Shown: positions 45,068 to 54,177 of the stretch, piece by piece
Layout: each line of letters starts with the position of its first letter
How positions within the stretch are numbered: position 1 is the stretch's first letter
NCBI GenBank assembly: GCA_002394665.1
Contig: DGUL01000002.1
Coordinates: forward strand, 96,040-160,039
Direction of reading: 5' to 3'
Source of the DNA: Rickettsiales bacterium UBA4311
GTDB lineage: Bacteria > Pseudomonadota > Alphaproteobacteria > Rickettsiales > Deianiraeaceae
DNA length: 64,000 nt
Program-made: the position numbers and the translations under genes
Notes under the pieces: model-generated
Told to the model about the DNA's origin: nothing
The model's input: only the letters and a program-made list of their open reading frames with translations
Database searches by the model: none

Positions 45068-46531
45068 CTATTTGTAATATTCATCGTTTTTGCCTGTTGC
45101 GTCAGCCAGTGAAATATAATCATCTGGAACAAAAGATCTTAATGCAGTTTCGTTTGTGAGGTTATAAAGTCCAAATCTACGTTCAATGTTACCTTCGCGG
45201 GTAAATCTAAACTCGTCGAGCACTCCACGGAAGCCGTCGGGATGGTATAGGCTACGAGGCAACATTTCGCCGATATTGGCGACATAAATAATCATAGACA
45301 AAATATCGTGTGTTAGATATGCGTAATAGTTTGGTTGATGTCCAAAATATTCATTAAATTGTTTATTGAAGCCATCAACGTAGTTATAATTGTATCCAAT
45401 ATACATTACACTATCCAATTTTGTTGTAGATATTTGATTTAGAGCAATAACAGCGTTTGAGAAAACTTGAACGTCTTTGTCTAATATACCAAGTTGTTGT
45501 AAAAAGCTCAAAGCAAGATTTAAAGACCACTCTTCTCCGCCAATATAAATTGCATTTGTTTCGACTTGTTGAGTTTTGGCGATAGTTGTGCTTTGCTCCG
45601 TTATAGATTGCAGTTCTTGCCCTTTTTGTTTGTTTTGTTTTTGTTTTTCCTTGTTTTGCTTGTATGTCTCTGTATAAAATTGTCCGTTTTCATCAATCAT
45701 ATATGTAGCTGTAAAGCTTTTGTTTAGTTCTCTGGCTGATGCTCTAATTGATGTTTTATTGTTTTCTTGATAGAATTGGCTATTGGTGATGAATATTTGA
45801 TATCTTGGAGCTAATTTTCTGAACAATTTTTCTTCCGCGTAGCCTTTTTTGGTTGCAGGCAACATTAGAGATAAAAATTGACGTTTGTTGTCTTGTAGGT
45901 ATTTCAATAGTGATACAATCTTAAAACCATCGTTCATGCTTACGATTGTAAGGTTTGGATACTTTTTCGCCATATCGTCGTCGTTTATAAAGCTAATAAC
46001 TTGCACATCTTCCGGCAGGATTGACATAATCTTCTTTGTTGTGTCTTTAAAAACCGAACCAATAACGATGTCGTTGTTGTCTTTTTTTAATCTTATAATT
46101 TCCTTGTCTTCTTGCCAAGTTTTGGAATTTAATTTGCCGATGTTATAAACATTTATTTGTCCGGCATTTTGATATCCTGATTTACTCATTGTCATCATAG
46201 CGGATTCTAAAATCATATTTCCAACTCCCGCATATTGTCCTGATGTTGGAACAACCAATGCTATATGTATGTTTTTTGTGGGGTTAGCAAGTAGGTCATC
46301 CACAACATTTATAGGATCGTATTTCAAGTGATTTTCTTTTATCGTTGTTCCTGTTTGTGCTTCATTTTCTGATGTGATGAATACATTTTTGTTTAAGTCA
46401 TCTTTGTCTGTTTGTGCTTTTATTTCTTGTGAGTTGAGGTTTTTTAAATCTTTTTCAAACACTCGTTTATGACAAGAGCCCAATGAAATAAAAAGAGAAA
46501 TAAACAATGTAGCTTTTATGAGCTGATGCAT
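45068..46531 (-). CDS. LppC/LpoA-like lipoprotein with periplasmic-binding fold
   Basis: A lipoprotein signal peptide ends in SLGSC (about residues 16-20). After an acidic linker, NIHIALVVPTSGQYAGVGNMILESAMM (about 88-114) begins a type I periplasmic-binding fold like that of alphaproteobacterial penicillin-binding protein activators (LppC). VIGSVFKDTTKKI and later ESAMM-like helices fit. The 487 residues include a Lys/Gln-rich insertion near 290-320. It probably sits in the outer membrane facing the periplasm and stimulates peptidoglycan synthesis. An alternative is an amino-acid-binding lipoprotein serving the ABC ATPase encoded directly downstream. Confidence 0.7.
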   Translation of the reverse strand: MHQLIKATLFISLFISLGSCHKRVFEKDLKNLNSQEIKAQTDKDDLNKNVFITSENEAQTGTTIKENHLKYDPINVVDDLLANPTKNIHIALVVPTSGQYAGVGNMILESAMMTMSKSGYQNAGQINVYNIGKLNSKTWQEDKEIIRLKKDNNDIVIGSVFKDTTKKIMSILPEDVQVISFINDDDMAKKYPNLTIVSMNDGFKIVSLLKYLQDNKRQFLSLMLPATKKGYAEEKLFRKLAPRYQIFITNSQFYQENNKTSIRASARELNKSFTATYMIDENGQFYTETYKQNKEKQKQNKQKGQELQSITEQSTTIAKTQQVETNAIYIGGEEWSLNLALSFLQQLGILDKDVQVFSNAVIALNQISTTKLDSVMYIGYNYNYVDGFNKQFNEYFGHQPNYYAYLTHDILSMIIYVANIGEMLPRSLYHPDGFRGVLDEFRFTREGNIERRFGLYNLTNETALRSFVPDDYISLADATGKNDEYYK

Positions 46532-46716
46532 TATTTTAATACAACCTTGTTTTAGTGTTGCTTTTTTTATGTCAAGGTGGTTATTTGTTTGGCGTTTTGG
46601 TTTTTAAAAACTTCTTTTTGTTAATTTATTTGATGTAAAAATTGGTTAAAGGTTTGGTTTTTTTTCAAAGATTTGTTGCAAATAATATTTATTATGTAAG
46701 TGTTTGCTCGTTAGAT

Positions 46717-48210
46717 ATGTTTACACTTGATACCGATGTTTTGCTGGCGATTGATACATTGTCGGCAGAAAAAAGGATTTCAAAGAATACGATTTTTGAA
46801 GCAATTGAGGGTGCTTTTAAAAAAGAAATGAGTAAGTACTACCCTGTTGATGGCGAGTTTATTGTAAAAATGGATCAACAAAATGGTTCTATTTCTTTTT
46901 ATGAAAAAAAGTTTGTTGTATCAACCGATAAAATAGGGCGAGGCGAAATATCAATCGCTGATGCACGTGGAGTTGATCCTGACGTTGAAGAAGGTGGATG
47001 TGTCCTGTTTAGTTTGCCAAAAATTGATAGTAATTTGATGCCTGTATCTGCGTTGCGTCGCGGGGTGTTTAATGCTATAAAAGTCGCTCAAAAAGAAGCA
47101 GAATATAACGAGTTTAAAAAAAGAGAAGGTGAGTTGATTACAGGAACTGCAAAAAAAGTTTCTCCTACAAGTGTTATCGTTAATGTTGGCAACGGAGCGG
47201 AAGCCATACTTGGAAGATCCGATTTGATGAGAGTTGATGAATATAAAATTGGCGATAAAGTTAGAGCGTATATCAAAGCAGTAGAAAGACAAGACAAAGA
47301 TTTGTGTCAAATTGTTTTATCAAGAACGGATAACAACTTTTTAGCTATGTTGATAGCGGAAAATGTTGTTGAAATTCAAGATGGGCTTGTTGATATTAAA
47401 GCTGTTGCTCGTAAATGTGGTGAAAAAGCAAAAGTTGCGGTGATATCAAATGATGGACGTCTTGATGCGGTTGGCGCTTGTATTGGTGCAAAAGGTTCCA
47501 GAATTAAGCCGGTAGTTGATGAATTACGTGGTGAGAGAGTTGATATTGTTTATTGGGACAGAGATTTGGTTAATTTTGCAAAAAATGCTATTGTTCCAGC
47601 AAAAGCATTATATGGAACCTACGATGAAAACACTGGGGCAATAGAGCTTGTTGTTGCAGACGATCAATTAAAATTGGCGATTGGTAAAGCAGGAATGAAC
47701 GTGAGACTTGCGTCGCAACTTGTTGGTTGCAATATTTCAGTTGTTGCTGAAAGTGATAAGAAAAAAGTAATTCAAGAAAAACAACAAAAAGCTATTGCTG
47801 TTATGGCATCCGCTCTTGATGTTGAGGATGTTGTTGCTCAGTTTTTGGTTTCGTCAAATATTGTCTCGCCAAAGGATTTAATCGCGGTCGGAGCTGATAA
47901 ATTGGTGCAAAGCGGAGTGTTTAACGAGGAAATTGCCAACGAACTCGTTAATAGAGCACAAGCATATGTTGCGGAACAAGAAAAGAATAAAGCGGAAAGG
48001 TTTGCAAAATTAAACCTTGATAGTGCTATATTTGAGCTTGACGGGATGGTTGATGATATTGCGTTATTGCTTGGTGAAGCTGGCATTAGAGGTTTGCAAA
48101 ATGTAGCCGACCTTGACAATGATGAGTTTATTGAAATTTGCGGTGAGCAATATCAGGGAGTTGCAAATAGAATTATTATGGATGCAAGGCGACGGGTTTA
48201 TAATTTTTAA
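46717..48210 (+). CDS. nusA: Transcription termination/antitermination factor NusA
   Basis: NusA binds RNA polymerase and nascent RNA. The N-terminal domain starts at MFTLDTDVLLAIDTLSAEKRISK. An S1 domain lies at about residues 130-200 (ITGTAKKVSPTSVIVNVGNGAEAIL) and two KH domains follow, with GACIGAKGSRIKPVVDEL (about 262-279) and LAIGKAGMNVRLASQLVG. The C-terminal Glu-rich part contains helix-hairpin-helix-like repeats (IRGLQNVADLDNDEF). The ATG at 46717 is the natural start; a TTG-type start further up at 46642 would add 25 hydrophobic residues not found in NusA. The usual rimP and infB neighbours are missing. Confidence 0.94.
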   Translation: MFTLDTDVLLAIDTLSAEKRISKNTIFEAIEGAFKKEMSKYYPVDGEFIVKMDQQNGSISFYEKKFVVSTDKIGRGEISIADARGVDPDVEEGGCVLFSLPKIDSNLMPVSALRRGVFNAIKVAQKEAEYNEFKKREGELITGTAKKVSPTSVIVNVGNGAEAILGRSDLMRVDEYKIGDKVRAYIKAVERQDKDLCQIVLSRTDNNFLAMLIAENVVEIQDGLVDIKAVARKCGEKAKVAVISNDGRLDAVGACIGAKGSRIKPVVDELRGERVDIVYWDRDLVNFAKNAIVPAKALYGTYDENTGAIELVVADDQLKLAIGKAGMNVRLASQLVGCNISVVAESDKKKVIQEKQQKAIAVMASALDVEDVVAQFLVSSNIVSPKDLIAVGADKLVQSGVFNEEIANELVNRAQAYVAEQEKNKAERFAKLNLDSAIFELDGMVDDIALLLGEAGIRGLQNVADLDNDEFIEICGEQYQGVANRIIMDARRRVYNF

Positions 48211-48349
48211 CTTTTAATTTTTTTAATTTTATTTTGTCTTGTGTGTTTTTTTTTTGGTGTGATTGTGGCACACTAGGTTATTGCCGTTGGTTTGCAATTG
48301 AACGAGTGTTTGGTTGTTTTTGTTGTTTAGTTGTTTTGATTGGTTGTTT

Positions 48350-49036
48350 ATGGTTAAACAATTTACAATTCCTTGCGAGTTTCAAGGAGGGCAAACATCG
48401 CCGGTCACTCTTTACATTGGACATCCAGAAAGCACACATCATCCAGTTCATTTTCAATCAGATTGGCTGTCAAGTGCAAAAGGCGGAACGATACCGCAGG
48501 ATTTGATGGATACGTTGCAAAAATTGCACGACTTGGCAAATGAAAACGGAGCTGATTTTGAGGAGCTGTGTTATTATGCTTTGATTTCTGCAACACAACA
48601 CGGGGTCGGCAGTGGTGTTTCGCAGGAAGACATCAACAAATATGCTGACGAATATATCAAACAAGAAGGCAACGTTGATATGGGAACAGAACAAACAGAT
48701 GCACAGATGAGCGGAACAGATAACGAGCAAACAGCGAGCACAACAGCAGGCGATGCAACGACCGAACAATCTCCAACGAATAATACGAATACAATGAAGG
48801 AGGCGGAACAAATATTGACACAAGCACCGGTTGAAGAAGATAAAAAAGAGACGGAAGACATAAAACAAATTACTCCGACCATCAATGCCATGGGTAATGA
48901 CACACAAAACAGCAATGGCGACACGCAAACAAACACAGCTGGTTCTGGTGGTATAAATAACACACCTGCCAGCGACGGCATAGACACAGCATACAGCAAT
49001 GAAGACGAGGATTTGTTATTGGCAGATGATTTTTAA
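48350..49036 (+). CDS. DUF2610 protein upstream of virB8
   Basis: Residues 1-95 match DUF2610, a domain known from Rickettsiales genomes: KQFTIPCEFQGGQTSPVTLYIG, then HPVHFQSDWLSSAKGGTIP, then FEELCYYALISA. The remaining 130 residues are Thr/Asn/Gln/Glu-rich and probably disordered. There is no signal peptide. The function is unknown; the position directly before virB8 and virB9 suggests a T4SS-related role such as a chaperone or regulator, which is inference. The ATG at 48350 begins the conserved domain; the longer frame from 48314 adds a hydrophobic leader with no support. Confidence 0.75.
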   Translation: MVKQFTIPCEFQGGQTSPVTLYIGHPESTHHPVHFQSDWLSSAKGGTIPQDLMDTLQKLHDLANENGADFEELCYYALISATQHGVGSGVSQEDINKYADEYIKQEGNVDMGTEQTDAQMSGTDNEQTASTTAGDATTEQSPTNNTNTMKEAEQILTQAPVEEDKKETEDIKQITPTINAMGNDTQNSNGDTQTNTAGSGGINNTPASDGIDTAYSNEDEDLLLADDF

Positions 49037-49092
49037 TATTATCTTTGAAGTTTGATAGTTGAATTTTACAAATGTTGTAAATTAGTTGAGTT

Positions 49093-49842
49093 GTGGTTTT
49101 TGGAAAGAAAAAAGGAAATTCCGTTGAAGAAATGCAAAATTGGTATCAGGATCGCTATACTTCCGTGGCTATTCAAAGAAACTTTTTGCTATTGTTTTCT
49201 GTTTTTACCGCCGGGGCATTGCTGTTGAGTTTAACCGTTTTGAGAAAATTGCAAGAAAGCGGTGCGGCCGAACCATATTTAATTGAATACGATAAAAATA
49301 CTGGTTACATGACCGTTGTGGAAAGCAAAAGCAAGCAAGAATATACAGCTCAACAAGCAGTCAAGGAAAGTATGTTGATGCAGTATATTTACCATCGTGA
49401 AGCGCCGAAACTTACAACCGTTGAAGATGATATGGACTATGTTCGTGTTTCTACTCTTGCAAAGATATATCCTGATTATCTGGCAGACGTTGGAGCGAGC
49501 ATCAGAACACTAAAACGTGCAGGATTAGACGCAAAATATAACGTCAAGATTAACTCTATTCAATACATAGCGGCAAACAGGGTGCAAGTTGTTATTACGA
49601 AAAAGCTTATTGCGGACGAGAAAGAAATGGAAAGTATGGATTATAGAATAATAGTCACTTTTGGTTTTGCAGATATTGAAATGCCAATAGAGGATATGAG
49701 AATAAATCCGCTTGGCTTTCAGGTTTTGTATTATCGTTCAACGCCGGTTAAAACTTTTAAAAGTGCAATTATGTCAAATTCAACTGACGACAACAAAGGA
49801 CAAAATGTAGGAAAACATACAGAAAACAATAGTGGCGGTTAA
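49093..49842 (+). CDS. virB8: T4SS inner-membrane protein VirB8
   Basis: VirB8 is a bitopic assembly factor of the T4SS. It starts with GTG at 49093, giving a short cytoplasmic segment with NWYQDRYTSVAIQRN (about residues 15-29). One transmembrane helix follows (about 30-52) and a periplasmic NTF2-like domain with PYLIEYDKNTGYMTVVE (about 63-79), SVKTFK-like dimer elements and LGFQVLYYRSTPVKTF near 208-223. The 249-residue length fits. It is followed by virB9 after two bases, showing operon structure. Confidence 0.93.
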   Translation: MVFGKKKGNSVEEMQNWYQDRYTSVAIQRNFLLLFSVFTAGALLLSLTVLRKLQESGAAEPYLIEYDKNTGYMTVVESKSKQEYTAQQAVKESMLMQYIYHREAPKLTTVEDDMDYVRVSTLAKIYPDYLADVGASIRTLKRAGLDAKYNVKINSIQYIAANRVQVVITKKLIADEKEMESMDYRIIVTFGFADIEMPIEDMRINPLGFQVLYYRSTPVKTFKSAIMSNSTDDNKGQNVGKHTENNSGG

Positions 49843-49844
49843 TT

Positions 49845-50699
49845 ATGTTTGGTAGCAAAGAAAATAAATTTTTATTTTTTTCATCGTTGATTATATCGTT
49901 GTTCTGGTTTTGCAATGTTGCACAAGTTTTGGCGGTTTCGCCAAACACGCAACAATCAAATATTCCATTACCAACAGACACAAGGATAAAGACCTTTGTT
50001 TATAGTCCCAACGAGATTTTTCAAGTTAAATTTAAAGTTGGTTATCAATCAATTATAGAACTACAAGAAGGCGAGGATGTTGAACTTATTACCTTTGGCG
50101 ATCGTGGTTCGTGGGAACCAACCGTTCTTGGTAGGCGGATATTTTTAAAAGTCAGTGACACAGGTGTAAAAACCAATATGACAATTATAACAGACAAAAG
50201 GACTTATTTACTGGAAATTTCTTCAAATGACGACGATGATGACAATGATGCAAAAATTACCTATATTTTGCGGTTTTTTTATCCTGACATTATTGTTGAC
50301 ATTCCTCCAACAACGGCAAAGCTTGCAAAAATTGCACTAAATAAATATGTCGCCTCTTCAACAAGATCCAATAAAACAATGGCGGAGGGTATTGTCGCGA
50401 ATGTTGGGTCGGTGAATACAAATTATACTTATGCAGGCAATGGAAAAAGTATCCTTCCTCAAATGGTTTTTGACAATGGAAGCAAGACATACTTTAAATT
50501 TGCTGATGCTAATAACATTCCTTTAATCAGTGCAGTCACAAACGATTATCAAGAAGTTCCTTTACGGGTTAGAAAAAGCGGGGAATATGTGTATGTTGAC
50601 ACGACAGAAAGACAACTGACTTTGCGTCAAGGCAAGGAACTTATCTGTATTTTTAATGAAAATCAAGAAAAGAGTATGGCTTATATCAATGCAAAATAG
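49845..50699 (+). CDS. virB9: T4SS core protein VirB9
   Basis: VirB9 is a periplasmic core-complex protein that contacts VirB10 and the outer-membrane pore. A signal peptide covers about residues 1-30 (ending near VLAVS). The N-terminal beta domain includes FVYSPNEIFQVKFKVGYQSIIEL (about 51-73), GDRGSWEP and TNMTIITDKRTYLLEI. An acidic Asp-rich patch lies near 125-134. The C-terminal domain contains YAGNGKSILPQMVFDNGSKTYFKF and then a RKSGEYVYVD strand, both typical. The 284-residue length is normal. virB10, usually next, is displaced to 29262. Confidence 0.94.
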   Translation: MFGSKENKFLFFSSLIISLFWFCNVAQVLAVSPNTQQSNIPLPTDTRIKTFVYSPNEIFQVKFKVGYQSIIELQEGEDVELITFGDRGSWEPTVLGRRIFLKVSDTGVKTNMTIITDKRTYLLEISSNDDDDDNDAKITYILRFFYPDIIVDIPPTTAKLAKIALNKYVASSTRSNKTMAEGIVANVGSVNTNYTYAGNGKSILPQMVFDNGSKTYFKFADANNIPLISAVTNDYQEVPLRVRKSGEYVYVDTTERQLTLRQGKELICIFNENQEKSMAYINAK

Positions 50700-50775
50700 A
50701 GAGAATAGCTGTAAATAAAAACGAGATAAAATATTGAAAAATAAAATTCGTGTTTTTTAATTCTACCAGTTGTTT

Positions 50776-51378
50776 GTGGCGAAGAAAAGTTTTTTATTTG
50801 GTTTTTTAAGTTCCGCAATTGTAGGTTGTTTATTTTTTCTCGGATATATGACGCTTTCTGATGATGTGGCTAATGCCAAAAAGATAACTTTTAATATGGA
50901 AAATACACTTTATATGGATCTGAAAGATGGGCGTGTTGTTATTCGTATGCTCCCTGATGTTGCTCCAAAACACGTGGCTCGCATTAAACAACTTGTTCGT
51001 GAAGGTTTTTATGATGGCTTAACTTTCCACAGAGTGATTGCTGATTTTATGGCACAAGGTGGTGATCCTCTTGGTAATGGCACGGGCGGAAGCGGTGTGA
51101 AGATACCGGCAGAATTTACAAAAAAGTATAGTCATAAACGTGGGGTCGTGTCAATGGCTCGTGCAAGCGATCCAAATAGTGCAGATAGTCAATTTTTTAT
51201 CTGCACGGCTGATGCTACTTATTTGGACGGGCAATATACAATTTGGGGCTATGTCGTTGAAGGAATGGAGTTTGTTGATAATATCAAAAAAGGCGACGTT
51301 ATCAATAATGGGCTTGTTGATAATCCTGATAAAATCATCAAAATTTCAATAGCATCTGATTTGAGAAAGAAAAAATAG
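50776..51378 (+). CDS. Membrane-anchored cyclophilin-type peptidyl-prolyl isomerase
   Basis: A hydrophobic N-terminal segment (about residues 4-27) anchors or exports the protein; the rest is a cyclophilin domain. LYMDLKDGRVVIRMLPDVAPKHV opens it, and FHRVIADFMAQGGDPLGNGTGGSG carries the catalytic Arg and Gln. MARASDPNSADSQFFICTAD and LDGQYTIWGYVVEGM are the remaining active-site blocks. It probably acts in the periplasm on exported proteins. The start is uncertain: GTG at 50776 or TTG at 50770. It lies 70 bases after virB9, so it may assist T4SS parts, which is inference. Confidence 0.9.
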   Translation: MAKKSFLFGFLSSAIVGCLFFLGYMTLSDDVANAKKITFNMENTLYMDLKDGRVVIRMLPDVAPKHVARIKQLVREGFYDGLTFHRVIADFMAQGGDPLGNGTGGSGVKIPAEFTKKYSHKRGVVSMARASDPNSADSQFFICTADATYLDGQYTIWGYVVEGMEFVDNIKKGDVINNGLVDNPDKIIKISIASDLRKKK

Positions 51379-51497
51379 TTTTTATCCAGTGTGTATTGGT
51401 TTTTTTTTAAAAAACTTTATAATCTTTCAGATTGTGGATGTTTTTTGAAACAAATTTTTCATATCAAAAAAAAATTGAACCTCAAAGAGGGCTTACA

Positions 51498-52265
51498 ATG
51501 CAACAAACCCGAGATTTAACCAATTTTTTATCATTAGGACTTGATGGTCTGTCATTGCAAAAAAGCAAGCAATTAAGTCGAGCATTACAGATAAAGAAAC
51601 AGCGACAAATTATGCGACAAAGGGCAATGAAAATTATGCGTCCGTTGTTGAGAGGTAGAAAGTTGGCAAATAAGATAGCTTTAATGTTGGAAAGAAGCGG
51701 ACTTTCGTTGCAACAACAAAAAACTTTATTGAGACAGATTAAAAAATTGCTTTTGGATTTCAATAGAGGTGTACATAATCAGCTTGATTTGAGGGGAATA
51801 AATCTTCAAATGTTGCCATTATCATTGCGGAGGTTTATTATAGCTTTACAGGTTTTGAAGGCTGAAATTGTTCATTTATTTCGTTTGCGTTTAGCATTGG
51901 ATAGAAAGAGAATAAACCAAGAAAATCTTCCACGAATATCCAAAGACAGATATCGCAAAAGACAAGAGCCGTTTTTACAAAAGGATTTCCGTGAGATTTA
52001 TGCAACAGGTGTCTCTCGCACATTAGGAAGCTATGCTGGCCGTTTGTCTTTGGCTCGCAGAAACAAGAATGATGTCTCGGATTTTGAAAGAAAAACCACA
52101 CATAATAGGACGGATTTTTCAAAAAAAACAAGAAATGCCGAACAAAATAAGAGTAAAAATTATCAAAAATATAAAAATACTCATTATAGTAAAAGCAACG
52201 AGATGGCAAAATCAAATAGTCGTGATTATTATCGCGGTAATTCACAACACAGAGCAAGGCAATAG
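51498..52265 (+). CDS. Very basic unknown protein
   Basis: I do not recognise this 255-residue protein. It is rich in Arg, Lys, Leu and Gln. The first 140 residues look like amphipathic helices (for example LQQQKTLLRQIKKLLLDF), and the last 90 are Lys/Asn/Ser/Tyr-rich and probably disordered. There is no signal peptide. The high positive charge suggests nucleic-acid or membrane-surface binding. The ATG at 51498 follows a GAGG site at a good distance; an upstream frame from 51432 would add 22 residues. It lies between cyclophilin and the MetW-like gene in the plus-strand run. Confidence 0.55.
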   Translation: MQQTRDLTNFLSLGLDGLSLQKSKQLSRALQIKKQRQIMRQRAMKIMRPLLRGRKLANKIALMLERSGLSLQQQKTLLRQIKKLLLDFNRGVHNQLDLRGINLQMLPLSLRRFIIALQVLKAEIVHLFRLRLALDRKRINQENLPRISKDRYRKRQEPFLQKDFREIYATGVSRTLGSYAGRLSLARRNKNDVSDFERKTTHNRTDFSKKTRNAEQNKSKNYQKYKNTHYSKSNEMAKSNSRDYYRGNSQHRARQ

Positions 52266-52320
52266 GTAGCTTTTGTGTTGCTTTTCTTTACTTTTATAAA
52301 CGAAGTTCAACGTTGTTATT

Positions 52321-53019
52321 GTGGCGAAGAAAAAACCAGAATTACCAGAAGGTTGGGACACAGAGACGTTTGTGCTTGCAAAATTGTTGACCCACGAAGC
52401 AAAGGTTTTGTTTATTTATAATGAAGATTATACACGACTAAAACAACTAAGCGATATCTTTAAACTTGATATTACTATTTTGAACGATAATCTGGCAGAA
52501 TTGGAAAAGGCGAGTATAAATTTTGGTTTTGATGTCGCACAAGGAAATGTTAACGCTGGGGCATTAACGGAATATGCAGATGGCTATTTTGATTATGTTA
52601 TTGCGGAAAATGTTTTACATTCTGCTCGTTATCCGGGAGATTTTTTAAAAGATCTTGTGCGCGTTGGCAAGCAAGTAATTCTTTGTAATGAAAATAAAGC
52701 TATTTTTGCAAAAAGAATGAGGTTTTTATTGAGTGGTTCGTTTTTTGTGCGAAATCAATACGAAATTGTGCCAGACGATGAATATGCTTGGTTTAATAGA
52801 TTTCCTTGGATTTTATCACATAAAGATGTTGTAAATCTTTGTGTTTGTCAGGGCATTACGATACAAAAAGGTACAATTATTTATAAAAATGGTTATATTG
52901 ATAATATGTATGATATTAGAAGTTATCCAAATTTGAAGGCATATAAAGTTTATTATTTACTTTCCAATAACGGAACGAGCAATCCATCTTATCGTCTTGG
53001 CGGGGCGACTTTTGGGTAA
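52321..53019 (+). CDS. MetW-like protein with degenerate SAM motif
   Basis: The layout follows MetW-type methyltransferases. VLFIYNEDYTRLKQLSD (about residues 29-45) occupies the place of the SAM-binding VLDLGCGDG motif, NFGFDVAQGNVNAGALTEYADGYFDYVIAENVL (about 68-100) matches the MetW centre, and FPWILSHKDVVNLC matches the late IHxCTI-DF region. Because the glycine-rich loop is lost, SAM binding is doubtful. MetW works with MetX in methionine synthesis in other bacteria; no metX is present here. It may be a non-catalytic derivative with a new role. The GTG at 52321 is the start. Confidence 0.6.
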   Translation: MAKKKPELPEGWDTETFVLAKLLTHEAKVLFIYNEDYTRLKQLSDIFKLDITILNDNLAELEKASINFGFDVAQGNVNAGALTEYADGYFDYVIAENVLHSARYPGDFLKDLVRVGKQVILCNENKAIFAKRMRFLLSGSFFVRNQYEIVPDDEYAWFNRFPWILSHKDVVNLCVCQGITIQKGTIIYKNGYIDNMYDIRSYPNLKAYKVYYLLSNNGTSNPSYRLGGATFG

Positions 53020-53045
53020 AAATAGCGAGTTTTTGTTGAGTTTTT

Positions 53046-53510
53046 ATGATGAAAATAGTAGTTTGTGCCGATCACGCGGGTTTTGACTTAAAGGAGGCGA
53101 TTAAAAACTTTGATTTTCGCGAAATGTTTGGTTTTAAAGTTGAATTTATAGATGTAGGCACATATTCACCTGGGAAGTGCGATTTTCCTTTGTATGTAAA
53201 AAAAGCAGTGAAATTATTTAAAAAATTTGTTCCTTGGATGAGAATTTCACGGCAAAAGCACTTTGGTGTTTTTATCTGTGCAAGTGGTTTTGGCAGTGCG
53301 ATGGTGGCAAACAGATATAGACGCATAAGAGCGGTTTCTTGTCGTAGTGAAAAAGATGCCGTTATTGCACGAGAAAAGAACAATGCCAATGTGTTATGTC
53401 TTGGGTCAAAATTTGTTGATGTAGAGACGGCCACGAAGATTATAGCGACATTTGTTGAAACAAAATATTATGGCAATAGAAGATATAATCGCAGATTGAG
53501 GCAGTTTTAA
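53046..53510 (+). CDS. rpiB: Ribose-5-phosphate isomerase B-like protein
   Basis: RpiB interconverts ribose 5-phosphate and ribulose 5-phosphate. VVCADHAGFDLKEAIKNF at the N-terminus holds the Asp-His pair. A YVKKAVKLF helix and then GVFICASGFGSAMVANRYRRIRAVSC (about residues 77-102) form the phosphate and active-site loop, where Cys precedes the Gly-rich turn. ARE-NNANVLCLGSKFVD completes the fold. The 154-residue length is typical. Two adjacent ATG codons (53046, 53049) are equally possible starts. The central loop after PLYVKK is slightly expanded with basic residues. Confidence 0.87.
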   Translation: MMKIVVCADHAGFDLKEAIKNFDFREMFGFKVEFIDVGTYSPGKCDFPLYVKKAVKLFKKFVPWMRISRQKHFGVFICASGFGSAMVANRYRRIRAVSCRSEKDAVIAREKNNANVLCLGSKFVDVETATKIIATFVETKYYGNRRYNRRLRQF

Positions 53511-53570
53511 TTGATGTTTTGGTGGCTCTTGCTATTTATATTTTTGTTCCACAGCTTTGGGCGTATATTT

Positions 53571-54155
53571 ATGGTTAGCAAGAAGATGCTTTTATTGACA
53601 CCGGTTGTCATTTCTTTGGCGATTGCAGGGTGCTCTAACAAAAGAAAAGTGAAAAAAGAAGACCTTTCTTATACTTTATCCGATATGTCAACATATGAAA
53701 CACCTGATTGGGTTTTTGACGAAACGCAACTTGGACAGAAAGATAAAGAATATAAGTATTTTGTTGGTGATTATGACAATGTTAATAAAGTTTTATGTCA
53801 AAAAGGTGCAAGAGCTAACGCGACAGAGAAACTTGTTGCTGAAATTTCACAAGAAATAAATAGCATATATTCAAACAAAGTCGGTGATGACAATGGCAAA
53901 ATTGACGCAAAAACGGAAGCAAATATAAAGCATCAAATTCAATCAAAGCTTGGTGGAGTTGAGAACGTTGCAAGCTATTGGGAACAAAAGAATTATAAGA
54001 AATCATTAGGTGCCGATGCTGATAAAAAAGTTTATAGTTGTTATCAAGCAGTGAAAATCAAAAAATCTACAATGAAAGAAATTGCTGATACAATCACAAA
54101 TGCTACGATAAAGGCAAATAGCAATTATAATGGAAACCAAGGAAATAATCAATGA
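53571..54155 (+). CDS. LPP20-like lipoprotein (first of a cluster of four)
   Basis: A lipoprotein signal peptide ends in the lipobox IAGC (about residues 17-20 from the ATG at 53571). The mature part contains TPDWVF early and a KGARANATEKLVAEISQEI helix, features of LPP20-type lipoproteins of unknown function in envelope maintenance. The later residues are Lys/Asn-rich. An upstream ATG at 53511 directly after rpiB would add 20 mostly hydrophobic residues before the signal peptide and is less likely. It is the first of four consecutive lipoprotein genes in one orientation. Confidence 0.65.
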   Translation: MVSKKMLLLTPVVISLAIAGCSNKRKVKKEDLSYTLSDMSTYETPDWVFDETQLGQKDKEYKYFVGDYDNVNKVLCQKGARANATEKLVAEISQEINSIYSNKVGDDNGKIDAKTEANIKHQIQSKLGGVENVASYWEQKNYKKSLGADADKKVYSCYQAVKIKKSTMKEIADTITNATIKANSNYNGNQGNNQ

Positions 54156-54177
54156 GTGAGTTTTTGACGGTTGGGTT

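Noticed and set aside
47838..48119. Frame antisense to nusA
   Set aside because: It mirrors the well-supported NusA coding sequence and has no independent features.
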